Shown here in pieces: positions 18,501 through 26,520 of a stretch of 64,000 bases of DNA. The first letter of the stretch is position 1; each line of letters begins with the position of its first letter. The notes below the pieces were generated by a model. The model saw only the letters and a program-made list of their open reading frames with translations. It was not told the DNA's origin and did no database searches. A program made the position numbers and the translations under genes. This DNA comes from Fen-1298 sp050015675 (GTDB lineage Bacteria; Bacteroidota; Ignavibacteria; UBA10030): the NCBI GenBank assembly GCA_050015675.1, contig JBEKAY010000008.1:1-64000 (forward strand). The letters are read 5' to 3'.

Positions 18501-18651
18501 AGAATTGTCAGGACGAGGAACAGCAGGAATGGATAATGAGGTAACATGGAACGTCTCGAATATTCAAAGCGGTGTCTATCTTGCGCGTGTTGAGGCGCGT
18601 GGGGCGAACAAGAGCGAAATAGTGTTTATTAAAATAGCGGTGGTAAAGTAA
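15565..18651 (+). CDS. T9SS-targeted M6-like protein with a degraded metalloprotease site
   Basis: This 1028-residue protein starts at GTG with GGAG five bases upstream and has a signal peptide (to about residue 19, VSFAQ). Residues 45-400 match the M6 (immune inhibitor A-like) fold: IMVEFQT, then LGLPDLFD at 265-272, FGLMDG, and PSAWEKMYLGW. The zinc-binding HEFGH that should precede LGLPD is replaced by Ala259-Ser260-Val261-Gly262-Ser263, so both histidines and the catalytic glutamate are gone. Residues 770-860 hold FG-GAP-like repeats with DIDGDGEKD, and a T9SS sorting domain starts near 940 (NWPNPV). It should be secreted to the surface by the PorU/PorV system encoded just upstream. A binding or structural role is more likely than proteolysis. 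Confidence 0.85.
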   Translation: MRRAWAMCALLLIGNVSFAQKRIELSHPLRKIMNSGQIQSNIIAPRDTVRILAIMVEFQTDADDQTTGNGKFQSISTAATDILIDPPPHDSLYFKNKIQFVENYFHKVSNGKLTVTGAVYGDSRRITLSKQMKSYSPPTNTNDNSNLADLARESWQIADSLYPEIDFQKYDAFVIFHAGTGRDLDLVSSIGYNPTPYDIPSLYFDSTAFAVAIGQSSFPGFLNGIIKNTIILPETESRDLPVNSGTQLYQFSINGMFAASVGSYLGLPDLFDTKTGGSGIGQFGLMDGAAIFAYNGLFPPEPSAWEKMYLGWLIPITIGSSSTNLSVPAVGLKYPTKQDTVYKIPITSSEYFLVENRNRNPKSNGLDIKIANAKGDTLWRHFSQDTDCFRYYDVSGINGSIVDVSNYDWAIIGETDGTGKYDGGGILIWHIDENMIQAGLSTNSVNANLDHRGVDLEEADGSKDIGQSYASLTAGSGTENGSPLDCWFNGNSAIPYKNIFDQSSFPNSNSFSGAASLVTIRNFSLRSPRMTMTVDIGNQILLRDSLMHREFKNTNVTSFPTSTKNHLYLPTNNGIYALYNNGQSLLGPTDLLTLSATSNGVAVNVLPDSTEIVASVQDSVLRIFKFSFHGGQSSIDSSRKTYTHRFTTSPCFAQLDSLSLLVGAETGTIYQFDTNGDTISKRSVGTDPVSSITLLSLSSSTKPNEYFFTSGNKICGENSIADLPASPNSWILAAAVSTKGNYIIAAENNGNRIISYNQSLSQKNFEISISGSGIRELAIADIDGDGEKDVVVQSANSLSVINRIGSMLDGFPIQTRTGLEFTGTPLIVDFNGDAKQEIVLLTNDGEMWVYDRNGKMLSGFPVQITSPGKAFPMAYTNISNKLSIAVLSETGSFDAYLTSSSVTSTSLTWWQHLCDERHSNMNASVTQQVIPISTEFFPKSHVYNWPNPVYGQSTQIRYFTNEDASVTITILDLSGRKITELSGRGTAGMDNEVTWNVSNIQSGVYLARVEARGANKSEIVFIKIAVVK

Positions 18652-18708
18652 ATTACATTCTTCATAAACCTTATACTTTAAAATAGAATTATTTATTAGT
18701 GAGGGAGC

Positions 18709-21700
18709 TTGAAGCAGGCTTTATTGTTGATACTCATTTTTATTCTCTTTACTTCTTCAATAGCTGTCAGTCAGGAGGATTACAATCATCCTGAATTAGA
18801 TTGGAAAACAATCGAAACGAAACACTTTCTCGTTCATTTTCATCAAGGGACAGAACGAACAGCAAGGGAAGTTGCAAAAATTGCTGAGAGTGTGTATGGA
18901 CCGATTACAACAATGTACGGACATGAACCTGATTCACGAGTCAATTTTATTATTGCCGACTATGATGATTATTCCAATGGCGGTGCAGATCCCATCAATA
19001 ATAGAATTATTATCTGGGCATCTGCAATGGATTTTGAACTGCGTGGGACACATCCATGGTTGTGGAATGTCGTCACGCACGAATTTACACATATCATTCA
19101 GATTCAAACAACATTAAAATTTGGCAGGAAAGTACCCGGATTCTATTTTCAATGGCTTGGATATGAAAAAGAGAGCCGCCCGGATGTGCTCTATGGCTAT
19201 CCAAACGTTATAGTATCTTATCCGATTTCCGGTTATCTCGTACCTAGCTGGTTTGCAGAAGGAACTGCGCAGTACAATAATCCTTCGTTTCAATATGATA
19301 CGTGGGACACACACCGCGATATGATTTTACGGATGTACATGATTGATGGAAAACCGCTCTCATGGGAAGAAATGGGATTTTTTGAAAAGACATCACTGGG
19401 GAGTGAATCGGTTTATAATGCAGGATTTTCACTTGTCGGATATATTGCTCAACATTATGGTGTAGAAAAACTTCAGGAAATATCAAGGCAACTTGCAGCC
19501 CCGTTCCGCTTGACTATGGATGGAGCTATCGAAGCATCATTGGGAATAACAGGCAAAGAGCTCTATGAAGAATGGAAGGAAGCAAAAATAATTCAATATA
19601 GGCCTTTGGCGGATTCTTTGCATTCGAGGCGCCTGAATGAGGAAATTATCGAGAATGAAGGATTCTGGAATTTCTATCCTATCTTTTCACCAGACGGTGC
19701 TTCGATCGCATATATCTCGAATAAAGGCAGGGATTATTCTTCTTTAACAAGCGTCTATTTATATGATCGAACGAAAAAGAAATCAAAGATGATTATTCCG
19801 CATGCGAATTCAACTCTTTCATTTTCTCCAAACGCACAGAATATTTATTACGCACGAATTACGCGCGAAAATCCACACTGGTCTGCATACAGTGATATAT
19901 TCAAGTACAATATTTCAACAGAAAAAGAGGAACGTTTAACACATGGCCTGCGTGCATTTAACCCCAAATTATCTTCCGACGGGCAACATATTGTCTATAC
20001 GTTTGGAGGCAACGGGACACTGAATCTTGCCGTCTGTGATACGAATGGGAAAAATAATTCTCAGTTAACACATTTTAGTAACGGCGAACAGGTCTATACT
20101 CCTGTTTGGTCAAATGATGGAAAAAAAATTGCATTCGGATATTCGATAGGACATAATCAATCTGTGGCTCTCATCGATTCTAATGGAGAAAATTATCAAC
20201 TCTTATCCCACTCAGGTGATTGTCGAAATCCATTTTTCGCTTCAGATTCAATGCTGTATTATTCTTGGGATAGAGGCGGAATATTTAATATTTACTCGAT
20301 CAATCTCAAAACAAATGTTGAACAGCAGGTAACCTGCGTTCTCGGAAGCGCTTTTCATCCAACACTTGATCAAAAAGGCAACTTGGTATATATGACGTAT
20401 ACGTCTTCAGGATATAAAATTGCACTCTTGCATCAAGATTCAATTATTGTTCCGGTACCATCAGCTTCAGAAAAAGATTCTATGCGAATAAAGCTAAACA
20501 CACAGAATCTTTATATCGGTTTGATTGAAGCGAAAGCAGGGGAGCATTCATCGCCACCTTCAATTGGAAATTCTCTTTATGAAGATAAATCACTGCTACC
20601 ACAAGCGAAGTCTTATCGCTCAGTGTTCACCAGCCTTACACTAATTCCTTTGCTTCGTATCGACACGTATAATAAAAACAGCAGCGGGCTTGACGTTGTG
20701 AAGCCGGGAGTATATGTAACTTCCTCCGATGTGCTTGATAAAATGAGTATCTTTGGCGGTGCCGATATAAATAGAAAATTAGAACGAGATTTATTTTTTA
20801 ATATGGAGTACCGTGATCGGCTGCCGATTCTTTATCAATTAGGTTTAGCGCCGACGGCTTCGTTTGAATTCTACAATATCACTAGAAAGCGAGATATCTC
20901 TTTCGATCTTTACATCAATAGTTTGCAGACATTTAAAACAGAAGTAACTTATAACCTATTAGAATTCGATTTCTCACTCAAACAAAAAGTATTTTCAGAA
21001 AATTATGAAATGATATTAGCTTATGCATTGAGCCGGTACAGTCAGGATTTTGGAAGTTGGCAGCATCCAGTATTTGGTGTTATTCCCGCATCAAGGTCGA
21101 CGTATTTCATCGGTAATTCATTCACGGCACAGCTCAAGTATGATGGTATTCTAAGAACCTTGGATAAAGATATCAGTCCGATCGGAAGGTCATTTTCATT
21201 GAAATATTTCTTTGAGATGGACAAATTTAATCCTACTGATTCAACAGAGAATAAAAATGGATTACGTACATCAATTTATACTCCGTATAATATTTCAAGA
21301 TTTGAGTTGGGTTGGAATGAACACATCGCTCTGCCATTCCCTCAGCATACGCTTTCGTTCACATTGAATGCCTCTGATATACTTGGACCGACTATTGACG
21401 AGTTCTTCGATTACTATGCAGGCGGCTTAATTGGAATGCGCGGTTATTCATTTTATGCACTCGGAGGAAATAAAACAGTTACACTTAATGCAACGTATAG
21501 ATTCCCCATTGCAACAAAATTAGATTTCAGAGTTCTTCAAATATATTTTTCCAAACTCTACGGCTCCGTATTTTATGATATAGGAAATGCATGGCCTCGT
21601 GAATCGGCGTCTGATAATTTTTGGAAACAAGATGTAGGATTCGAATTGAGATTGGAATCGTTTTCTTTCTACGCATATCCTACGAGAATATTTTTCTCGT

Positions 21701-21846
21701 GTGCATATGGTTTAGATCAATTTTCCCGGAATGTACAAGATATTAATGTAACCACTGTCCAGTACGGGCATGAATGGCGTTTCTATTTTGGCGTGTTGTT
21801 CGGATTTGAATTGAACGACATCATGCCGCGGCAATTTATGAGGTAA
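18709..21846 (+). CDS. MA-type metallopeptidase / TolB-like propeller / beta-barrel protein
   Basis: The 1045-residue protein has a signal peptide (to about residue 21) and then a gluzincin-like domain with HEFTH at 124-128 and the downstream ligand Glu184 in WFAEGTAQY. Residues 325-590 contain TolB/PD40 propeller repeats, such as YPIFSPDGASIAYISNKG and related copies. The last 400 residues look like outer-membrane strands, with a YAGGLIGMRGY element like that of BamA/surface-antigen barrels. A peptidase displayed outside the cell by its own barrel is the simplest reading. The start is TTG with GAGGGAG almost touching it, which is odd spacing. No T9SS sorting domain is present, unlike the preceding gene. 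Confidence 0.8.
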   Translation: MKQALLLILIFILFTSSIAVSQEDYNHPELDWKTIETKHFLVHFHQGTERTAREVAKIAESVYGPITTMYGHEPDSRVNFIIADYDDYSNGGADPINNRIIIWASAMDFELRGTHPWLWNVVTHEFTHIIQIQTTLKFGRKVPGFYFQWLGYEKESRPDVLYGYPNVIVSYPISGYLVPSWFAEGTAQYNNPSFQYDTWDTHRDMILRMYMIDGKPLSWEEMGFFEKTSLGSESVYNAGFSLVGYIAQHYGVEKLQEISRQLAAPFRLTMDGAIEASLGITGKELYEEWKEAKIIQYRPLADSLHSRRLNEEIIENEGFWNFYPIFSPDGASIAYISNKGRDYSSLTSVYLYDRTKKKSKMIIPHANSTLSFSPNAQNIYYARITRENPHWSAYSDIFKYNISTEKEERLTHGLRAFNPKLSSDGQHIVYTFGGNGTLNLAVCDTNGKNNSQLTHFSNGEQVYTPVWSNDGKKIAFGYSIGHNQSVALIDSNGENYQLLSHSGDCRNPFFASDSMLYYSWDRGGIFNIYSINLKTNVEQQVTCVLGSAFHPTLDQKGNLVYMTYTSSGYKIALLHQDSIIVPVPSASEKDSMRIKLNTQNLYIGLIEAKAGEHSSPPSIGNSLYEDKSLLPQAKSYRSVFTSLTLIPLLRIDTYNKNSSGLDVVKPGVYVTSSDVLDKMSIFGGADINRKLERDLFFNMEYRDRLPILYQLGLAPTASFEFYNITRKRDISFDLYINSLQTFKTEVTYNLLEFDFSLKQKVFSENYEMILAYALSRYSQDFGSWQHPVFGVIPASRSTYFIGNSFTAQLKYDGILRTLDKDISPIGRSFSLKYFFEMDKFNPTDSTENKNGLRTSIYTPYNISRFELGWNEHIALPFPQHTLSFTLNASDILGPTIDEFFDYYAGGLIGMRGYSFYALGGNKTVTLNATYRFPIATKLDFRVLQIYFSKLYGSVFYDIGNAWPRESASDNFWKQDVGFELRLESFSFYAYPTRIFFSCAYGLDQFSRNVQDINVTTVQYGHEWRFYFGVLFGFELNDIMPRQFMR

Positions 21847-21870
21847 CGGATGTTACGAACTGAGGTAAGT

Positions 21871-22800
21871 ATGAAATATCGAATTGTATTAGCTGGACTT
21901 TTTGCACTTTTTCTTGCCGATACAGCACAAAGCCAATATCTTAATACATCCACAGATAAGGCAAATAAGACATTCTTGACAGGCAGTTTGCAAAGCGATT
22001 TCGTTATGCAGACAACTACTAAGATTGACGGCTTCGATAATTCCAATAACGAGAGTAATGTAGTTCATAAGAGTAAATATTCTCCATTGGCTGCCGGATT
22101 GTTTTCTGCTGTTATACCGGGTGCGGGACAATTCTATACGAAAAGCTACTGGCAGAGTGCAGCGTTCTTTGGTGCAGAAGTTTTAACATGGGTTGTCTAT
22201 GCTGCGTATGAGAAAAAGGGAAATCAACGAACAGATGCCTTCCAGCAATTTGCAGATGAGCACTGGTCGGTGGTGAGCTATGCTGATTGGATCAATAAAA
22301 ATTTTAGTCAGTCAATAAATATCAATCCAAACCAGAGTCTAAAACCCTGGCAAAGAGTTAATTGGAACGATTTAAACGCTGTTGAGAATGCTATAGCGGG
22401 GGGGCCGAATCAACCTACAGGTTTTACGCACCAACTTGCACCTTACAGTGATCAGCAATATTATGAAATGATCGGAAAATATTCACAGTTTGGCGGTGGC
22501 TGGGATGATGCCACGGCATATACAAAGGCAGATGTTATTGCAAATAACGGGATAGGCAATGTTTCTCCGGAGTTTATTGCATACAGTCATATGAGAGGGG
22601 ATGCAAACAGCTCGTATAATATTGCTACTACAGTTTCATATATTATTGTAGCTAACCATGTTTTTAGCGCGCTTGAAGCAGCTTTGAATGCATCGAAGAT
22701 CGATCATAAAATTCAATTGCAAGGACATATTCAATCAAGAAGAGTTTATGGAAACTTGGTAGAGTTTGTACCTACACTTCAAATTAAATACGAATTATAG
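21871..22800 (+). CDS. DUF5683-like membrane-associated protein
   Basis: The 309-residue protein begins with a signal peptide (to about residue 21, TAQSQ) and has a KYSPLAAGLFSAVIPGAGQFY segment followed by a second hydrophobic stretch (FFGAEVLTWVVYAAY). That layout is typical of DUF5683-type proteins of the FCB group. An in-frame ATG at 21850 is possible, but the ATG at 21871 has GAGG upstream and begins the signal peptide directly. It follows the large peptidase gene closely, so it may be part of the T9SS-linked block. The function is unknown. Confidence 0.65.
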   Translation: MKYRIVLAGLFALFLADTAQSQYLNTSTDKANKTFLTGSLQSDFVMQTTTKIDGFDNSNNESNVVHKSKYSPLAAGLFSAVIPGAGQFYTKSYWQSAAFFGAEVLTWVVYAAYEKKGNQRTDAFQQFADEHWSVVSYADWINKNFSQSININPNQSLKPWQRVNWNDLNAVENAIAGGPNQPTGFTHQLAPYSDQQYYEMIGKYSQFGGGWDDATAYTKADVIANNGIGNVSPEFIAYSHMRGDANSSYNIATTVSYIIVANHVFSALEAALNASKIDHKIQLQGHIQSRRVYGNLVEFVPTLQIKYEL

Positions 22801-22967
22801 AATTTAGCTTCGATACGCTTCACTTAGTGAAACACTCAACTTATATCCAGTCGGGGACGGAACTCTACACGCAATAATCAACCACTGCTTGATTTTGCGG
22901 GCTTGATTGAAATGCATTTGTTCTATAAATTGTCTGTGAAGAGTCTATGTGGCAATTTGTTGTAGTG

Positions 22968-23014
22968 TTTAATCGTCACGCATTCAGTACTATTTACTAT
23001 TCACTGGTCTTAAG
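22968..23014 (+). repeat. Degenerate heptamer array upstream of the HIT gene (array A)
   Basis: About six 7-bp units run in phase up to the HIT start codon. The clearest are ACTATTT (22989-22995), ACTATTC (22996-23002) and ACTGGTC (23003-23009). The form is ACNNTTC read on the plus strand. It is the same family as arrays B and D. Confidence 0.6.
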
Positions 23015-23512
23015 ATGAAGCATCTTTTTTCTCCTTGGCGTTCAATGTATATCAAAACTTTTCATGAGAAAAAGCATTCCAGTTCGTGTCTTTTTTGTTG
23101 TATGCTTAAAGAAACTACGGATGCTGAAAATCTCATTATATGGCGGGGAAAATTCTGCTTTATTGTGATGAATAGATATCCGTACAACAGCGGACATTTG
23201 CTGATTGTCCCGTACCGGCACACATCTCACTTTATAAAACTTACTGGCGAAGAGTATGGAGAGATTATGCTGGTCACTGGAAAATGTATTAAGGCGCTCG
23301 AAAACATCTCCAAGCCGCAAGGATTTAACTTCGGTGCAAATTTAGGAAGAACTGCAGGAGCGGGAATTGATAAGCACATACATTTCCACCTTGTTCCGCG
23401 GTGGAATGGAGATACGAATTTCATGCCAGCCATTGCAGCAACAAAAGTTGTTTCTGAAGAAATTCGCAAGACATGGAAAATGTTGAAAAAAGAGTTCAAG
23501 TATGTGAAGTGA
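23015..23512 (+). CDS. HIT family nucleotide hydrolase/phosphorylase
   Basis: HIT proteins hydrolyse or phosphorolyse dinucleoside polyphosphates and similar nucleotides through a histidine-triad active site. The 165-residue protein has the motif H-I-H-F-H-L at 121-126 and the N-terminal SPWRSMYI and CLFC elements seen in the FHIT/AP4A-phosphorylase-like branch, with possible zinc-binding cysteines near residues 28-31. HLLIVPYRH lies in the middle. The start is ATG directly after heptamer array A, with no ribosome site. It opens the nucleotide-sugar block but is a general nucleotide-metabolism enzyme, so a shared role with its neighbours is not implied. Confidence 0.88.
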   Translation: MKHLFSPWRSMYIKTFHEKKHSSSCLFCCMLKETTDAENLIIWRGKFCFIVMNRYPYNSGHLLIVPYRHTSHFIKLTGEEYGEIMLVTGKCIKALENISKPQGFNFGANLGRTAGAGIDKHIHFHLVPRWNGDTNFMPAIAATKVVSEEIRKTWKMLKKEFKYVK

Positions 23513-23797
23513 CCATGGGAAACACGGGGAAGTACTTATTGTTCAATACAAATAGGATAATATGATGTCAATAAAGATAACATGTTATTTGAAGCAGCAA
23601 GAAAGACGATTTACTATATTAACCATTCAATAATTACAATTCTCTATTTGATTTTAATTCTAACCATTCACTATCTTCACGTTGCGCACTTCTGCACCTT
23701 TACTTTCTGTCAATTATTCCGTAAATATTATTAAAACAATATCATTTTTTGAGATAACAACGTCTCCCTTGTTCAAACATTAAGTCGACCGTTATAA
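23513..23797. other. AT-rich intergenic region between the HIT gene and ugd
   Basis: The gap holds no convincing gene. From about 23608 to 23690 there are scattered, out-of-phase words resembling the heptamers of array B (for example ACCATTC and ACTATCT). They look like a decayed or irregular array. The remainder is low-complexity AT-rich sequence, with no terminator seen for the HIT gene. Confidence 0.45.
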
Positions 23798-23856
23798 ACT
23801 ATTCACTATTCAATATTCACAATTTACGATTCACCGTTAACTCTTAACTTATTACT
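23798..23856 (+). repeat. Degenerate heptamer array upstream of ugd (array B)
   Basis: Eight consecutive 7-bp units lie in perfect phase from 23798 to 23853, followed by ACT and then the ugd ATG. The first two units are both ACTATTC, and later ones include ACGATTC, ACCGTTA and ACTCTTA. Positions 1, 2, 5 and 6 (A, C, T, T) are the most constant. The unit length is kept while the sequence drifts. Confidence 0.8.
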
Positions 23857-25164
23857 ATGAAAATATCAATAATCGGAACCGGTTATGTCGGGCTTGTGCA
23901 AGGCGCATGTTTTGCCGATACGGGGAACAATGTTATCTGCATGGACGTGGATGAAAAGAAAATAAACGGTTTAAAGAAGGGCGTTATCCCGATTTATGAA
24001 CCGGGATTGGAAGAAATAGTGCGGCGTAATTCTCAAGATGGGCGATTAGAGTTCACGACGCATTTGAAGTCTGCAGTGGAAAACTCAAAAGTAATATTTC
24101 TTTGCCTGCCAACGCCGCAGTCGGAAGATGGCTCTGCTGACCTTTCTCGTGTTTTATCAGTCTCCGAGAATCTTGCTGAATTGATTAATGAAGACAAGAT
24201 ACTAGTGAGTAAAAGCACCGTGCCTGTAGGGACTGTGGATAGAATTAGACAAGTAATACGCAAAAAAAGTGAATATGAGGTGGAGGTTGTATCAAATCCA
24301 GAGTTTTTGAAAGAGGGTTCGGCAATACAAGATTCATTGAAACCCGACCGAATTATTATTGGCACTCGCAGTAAGAAAGCAATCGCAATACTCAAAGATT
24401 TGTATGCTCCTTTTGTTCGCACAGGAAATCCTATTCTCATTATGAACGAACGAAGCGCAGAAATGACAAAATATGCCGCGAATGCATTTCTTGCTACGAA
24501 GATTTCGTTTATGAATGAATTATCTAATCTTTGCGAAAAAGTCGGCGCAGACATAGATTTGGTACGGAAAGGAATTGGTAGCGATCCACGGATCGGCAAT
24601 CAATTTCTCTTTGCCGGAATTGGTTATGGTGGATCATGCTTTCCGAAAGATGTAAAAGCGCTTATTAAAACATCACAGGAGTACGAATGTGATTTGAAGA
24701 TTCTTAAAGCAGTCGATGATGTTAATGAACGACAAAAAAGAACATTGGTGCGAAAGCTTGGAAGCTATTATAAAGGGCAATTAAAAAACAAAGTTATTGT
24801 TTTATGGGGATTAGCGTTTAAACCGCAAACGGACGATATGCGAGCAGCGCCATCCATTGAAGTACTAAACGCGTTACTAGAATCGGGCGCGCGCGTTCAT
24901 GCACATGATCCTATTGCGCTTGCAAGAGCCAAACTCCTATACCCCACTGGAGTGGAATTTTTTGAGAACAGCTACGATGCCTTGAAAGGCGCAGAAGCGT
25001 TGCTTATTATTACGGAGTGGAATGAGTTTCGGAAGCCTGACTTCCCGCGGATGAAGTCTCTGATGAAAACGCCTGTTATTTTTGACGGAAGAAACATTTA
25101 CGATCCAAAAGAATTGAAAGAAGCTGGATTTATATATTTTGGAATGGGAAGAAAAACGGAATAA
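23857..25164 (+). CDS. ugd: UDP-glucose 6-dehydrogenase
   Basis: Ugd oxidises UDP-glucose twice with NAD to UDP-glucuronate, a precursor for surface polysaccharides. The 435-residue protein begins MKISIIGTGYVGLVQG, the Rossmann NAD site, and has the STVPVGT and NPEFLKEGSA elements. The catalytic cysteine is Cys261 in GGSCFPKD, and the C-terminal domain contains LWGLAFKPQTDDMR. No ribosome site is visible; the ATG follows array B directly. The product is the substrate of the UDP-xylose synthase-like enzyme at 27880, so the two probably act in sequence. Confidence 0.97.
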   Translation: MKISIIGTGYVGLVQGACFADTGNNVICMDVDEKKINGLKKGVIPIYEPGLEEIVRRNSQDGRLEFTTHLKSAVENSKVIFLCLPTPQSEDGSADLSRVLSVSENLAELINEDKILVSKSTVPVGTVDRIRQVIRKKSEYEVEVVSNPEFLKEGSAIQDSLKPDRIIIGTRSKKAIAILKDLYAPFVRTGNPILIMNERSAEMTKYAANAFLATKISFMNELSNLCEKVGADIDLVRKGIGSDPRIGNQFLFAGIGYGGSCFPKDVKALIKTSQEYECDLKILKAVDDVNERQKRTLVRKLGSYYKGQLKNKVIVLWGLAFKPQTDDMRAAPSIEVLNALLESGARVHAHDPIALARAKLLYPTGVEFFENSYDALKGAEALLIITEWNEFRKPDFPRMKSLMKTPVIFDGRNIYDPKELKEAGFIYFGMGRKTE

Positions 25165-25173
25165 CAGAAATCA

Positions 25174-25258
25174 ATGAACAGTGAAGAGTAAACAGAGAAG
25201 CAGGAAGATGCTAAAAGGTAGAAGGTGAAGGTAGAAAGTAAAAGATAGAAGATGAGTC
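25174..25258 (-). repeat. Degenerate heptamer array downstream of ugd (array C)
   Basis: Twelve units, with one slip to six bases, start ten bases after the ugd stop. On the plus strand they are purine-rich (TGAACAG, TGAAGAG, TAAACAG, TAGAAGG). Read on the minus strand they become ACTGTTC, ACTCTTC, ACTTTCT and similar words, which is the ACNNTTC family of arrays A, B and D. The orientation is therefore opposite to the arrays placed before genes. Confidence 0.72.
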
Positions 25259-25364
25259 GTTCTTGGTTGTAGTGCTAAATGAAGAAATGAAAAATATTTT
25301 CACTGGATAAAAAATATGATTTAAAATCACAGTTAAGTAGAGTCGATATGTCGGCTGCTTACTA

Positions 25365-25411
25365 GCGATTCATAATTAACTATTCATGATTTACTATTTA
25401 CTGATCTTACC
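25365..25411 (+). repeat. Degenerate heptamer array upstream of gmd (array D)
   Basis: Six in-phase 7-bp units run from 25365 to 25406, including ACTATTC (25379-25385), ATGATTT and ACTATTT (25393-25399). They end five bases before the gmd ATG. Array D has the same orientation and consensus as arrays A and B, and together with array C it forms an inverted pair around about 106 bases of spacer. Confidence 0.75.
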
Positions 25412-26452
25412 ATGAAAAAAGCACTTATAACCGGTATTACCGGTCAGGATGGTTCCTATCTTTTGGAGCTCTTGCTTGAAAAAGGATACGAGGTGCACGG
25501 AATCATTCGCCGGAGCAGTTCGTTTAACACTGGGCGTATTGATCATCTTTATAACGATCCCAAAATATACGGTAATCGGATGTTTCTGCATTATGGGGAT
25601 GTGACGGACACAAGCAATTTGAACCGTTTGTTAGAAAAAATTGAACCTGATGAAATCTACAATCTCGCCGCACAAAGCCACGTGAAAGTATCTTTTGAAA
25701 TTCCAGAGTACACAGCCGAAGTGGATGCGATTGGAACATTGCGATTTTTAGATGCGATTCGTGAAACGGGACTTCGCACTAAATTCTATCAGGCATCGAC
25801 AAGCGAATTATTCGGTAAAGTGCAGGAAGTTCCACAGACAGAAAAAACGCCGTTTTATCCTCGTAGCCCGTACGGTGTTGCAAAGTTATATGGGTACTGG
25901 ATTATTATTAATTATAGAGAAGCATACGGATTATACGCCTGCAACGGTATTTTATTCAATCACGAATCACCGAGACGCGGTGAAACTTTTGTTACACGAA
26001 AAATTTCACTTGCAGCGGCTCGCATCAAATTAGGATTACAAGAGAAGCTCACGATTGGAAATATGAACGCAAAACGTGACTGGGGATACGCACCAGAATA
26101 TTGCGACGGTATGTGGCGCATGCTTCAGCAAGAAAAGCCTGAGGATTTTGTTCTTGCGACGGGAGAGACGCATTCTGTTAAAGAATTTATTGATGCAGTC
26201 TTTAACGAACTCGAAATGGATCTGGTGTGGAAAGGTGAAAAAGAAAAAGAAGTAGGGATAATAAAAAAAGATAACCGCGTTTGCGTAGAAGTGGACCCGC
26301 GATATTATCGTCCGACTGAAGTTGAATTGCTGATTGGAAATCCCATTAAAGCAAAAGAGAAATTGGGGTGGACACCGAAGACGACATTCCGAGAATTAGC
26401 AAAGATGATGGCAAAGGCAGATTTTGAAAAAGTAAAACGAAGAGGTTTTTAG
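25412..26452 (+). CDS. gmd: GDP-mannose 4,6-dehydratase
   Basis: Gmd converts GDP-mannose to GDP-4-keto-6-deoxymannose, the first step to GDP-L-fucose. The 346-residue short-chain dehydrogenase has the NADP site GITGQDGSYL at residues 7-16, the HGIIRRSSSFNTGRI stretch typical of Gmd, an STSELFGKV active-site region and the YxxxK pair in YGVAK. The next metabolic enzyme, GDP-fucose synthase, lies after the inserted four-helix-bundle gene. The TAG stop falls inside the first unit of array E, so repeat and gene end overlap. Confidence 0.96.
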   Translation: MKKALITGITGQDGSYLLELLLEKGYEVHGIIRRSSSFNTGRIDHLYNDPKIYGNRMFLHYGDVTDTSNLNRLLEKIEPDEIYNLAAQSHVKVSFEIPEYTAEVDAIGTLRFLDAIRETGLRTKFYQASTSELFGKVQEVPQTEKTPFYPRSPYGVAKLYGYWIIINYREAYGLYACNGILFNHESPRRGETFVTRKISLAAARIKLGLQEKLTIGNMNAKRDWGYAPEYCDGMWRMLQQEKPEDFVLATGETHSVKEFIDAVFNELEMDLVWKGEKEKEVGIIKKDNRVCVEVDPRYYRPTEVELLIGNPIKAKEKLGWTPKTTFRELAKMMAKADFEKVKRRGF

Positions 26453-26505
26453 TTCTTGGTTCGTAGTTGGTTAGTTGATAGTGCGTGGCTTGAGATTCAT
26501 AGTTA
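26450..26505 (-). repeat. Degenerate heptamer array between gmd and the four-helix-bundle gene (array E)
   Basis: Eight 7-bp units start at the gmd stop codon. On the plus strand they include TAGTTCT, TGGTTCG and TAGTTGG; on the minus strand they read AGAACTA, CGAACCA and CCAACTA, with a constant AAC core. The A/C-rich strand is the minus strand, opposite to array F on the other side of the four-helix-bundle gene. Confidence 0.7.
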
Positions 26506-26520
26506 GAAAGATGATAAAAA

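Noticed and set aside
22820..22835. Short inverted repeat TTCACT/AGTGAA after the DUF5683-like gene, considered as a terminator
   Set aside because: The loop is too small for the full stem and no T tract follows on either strand.
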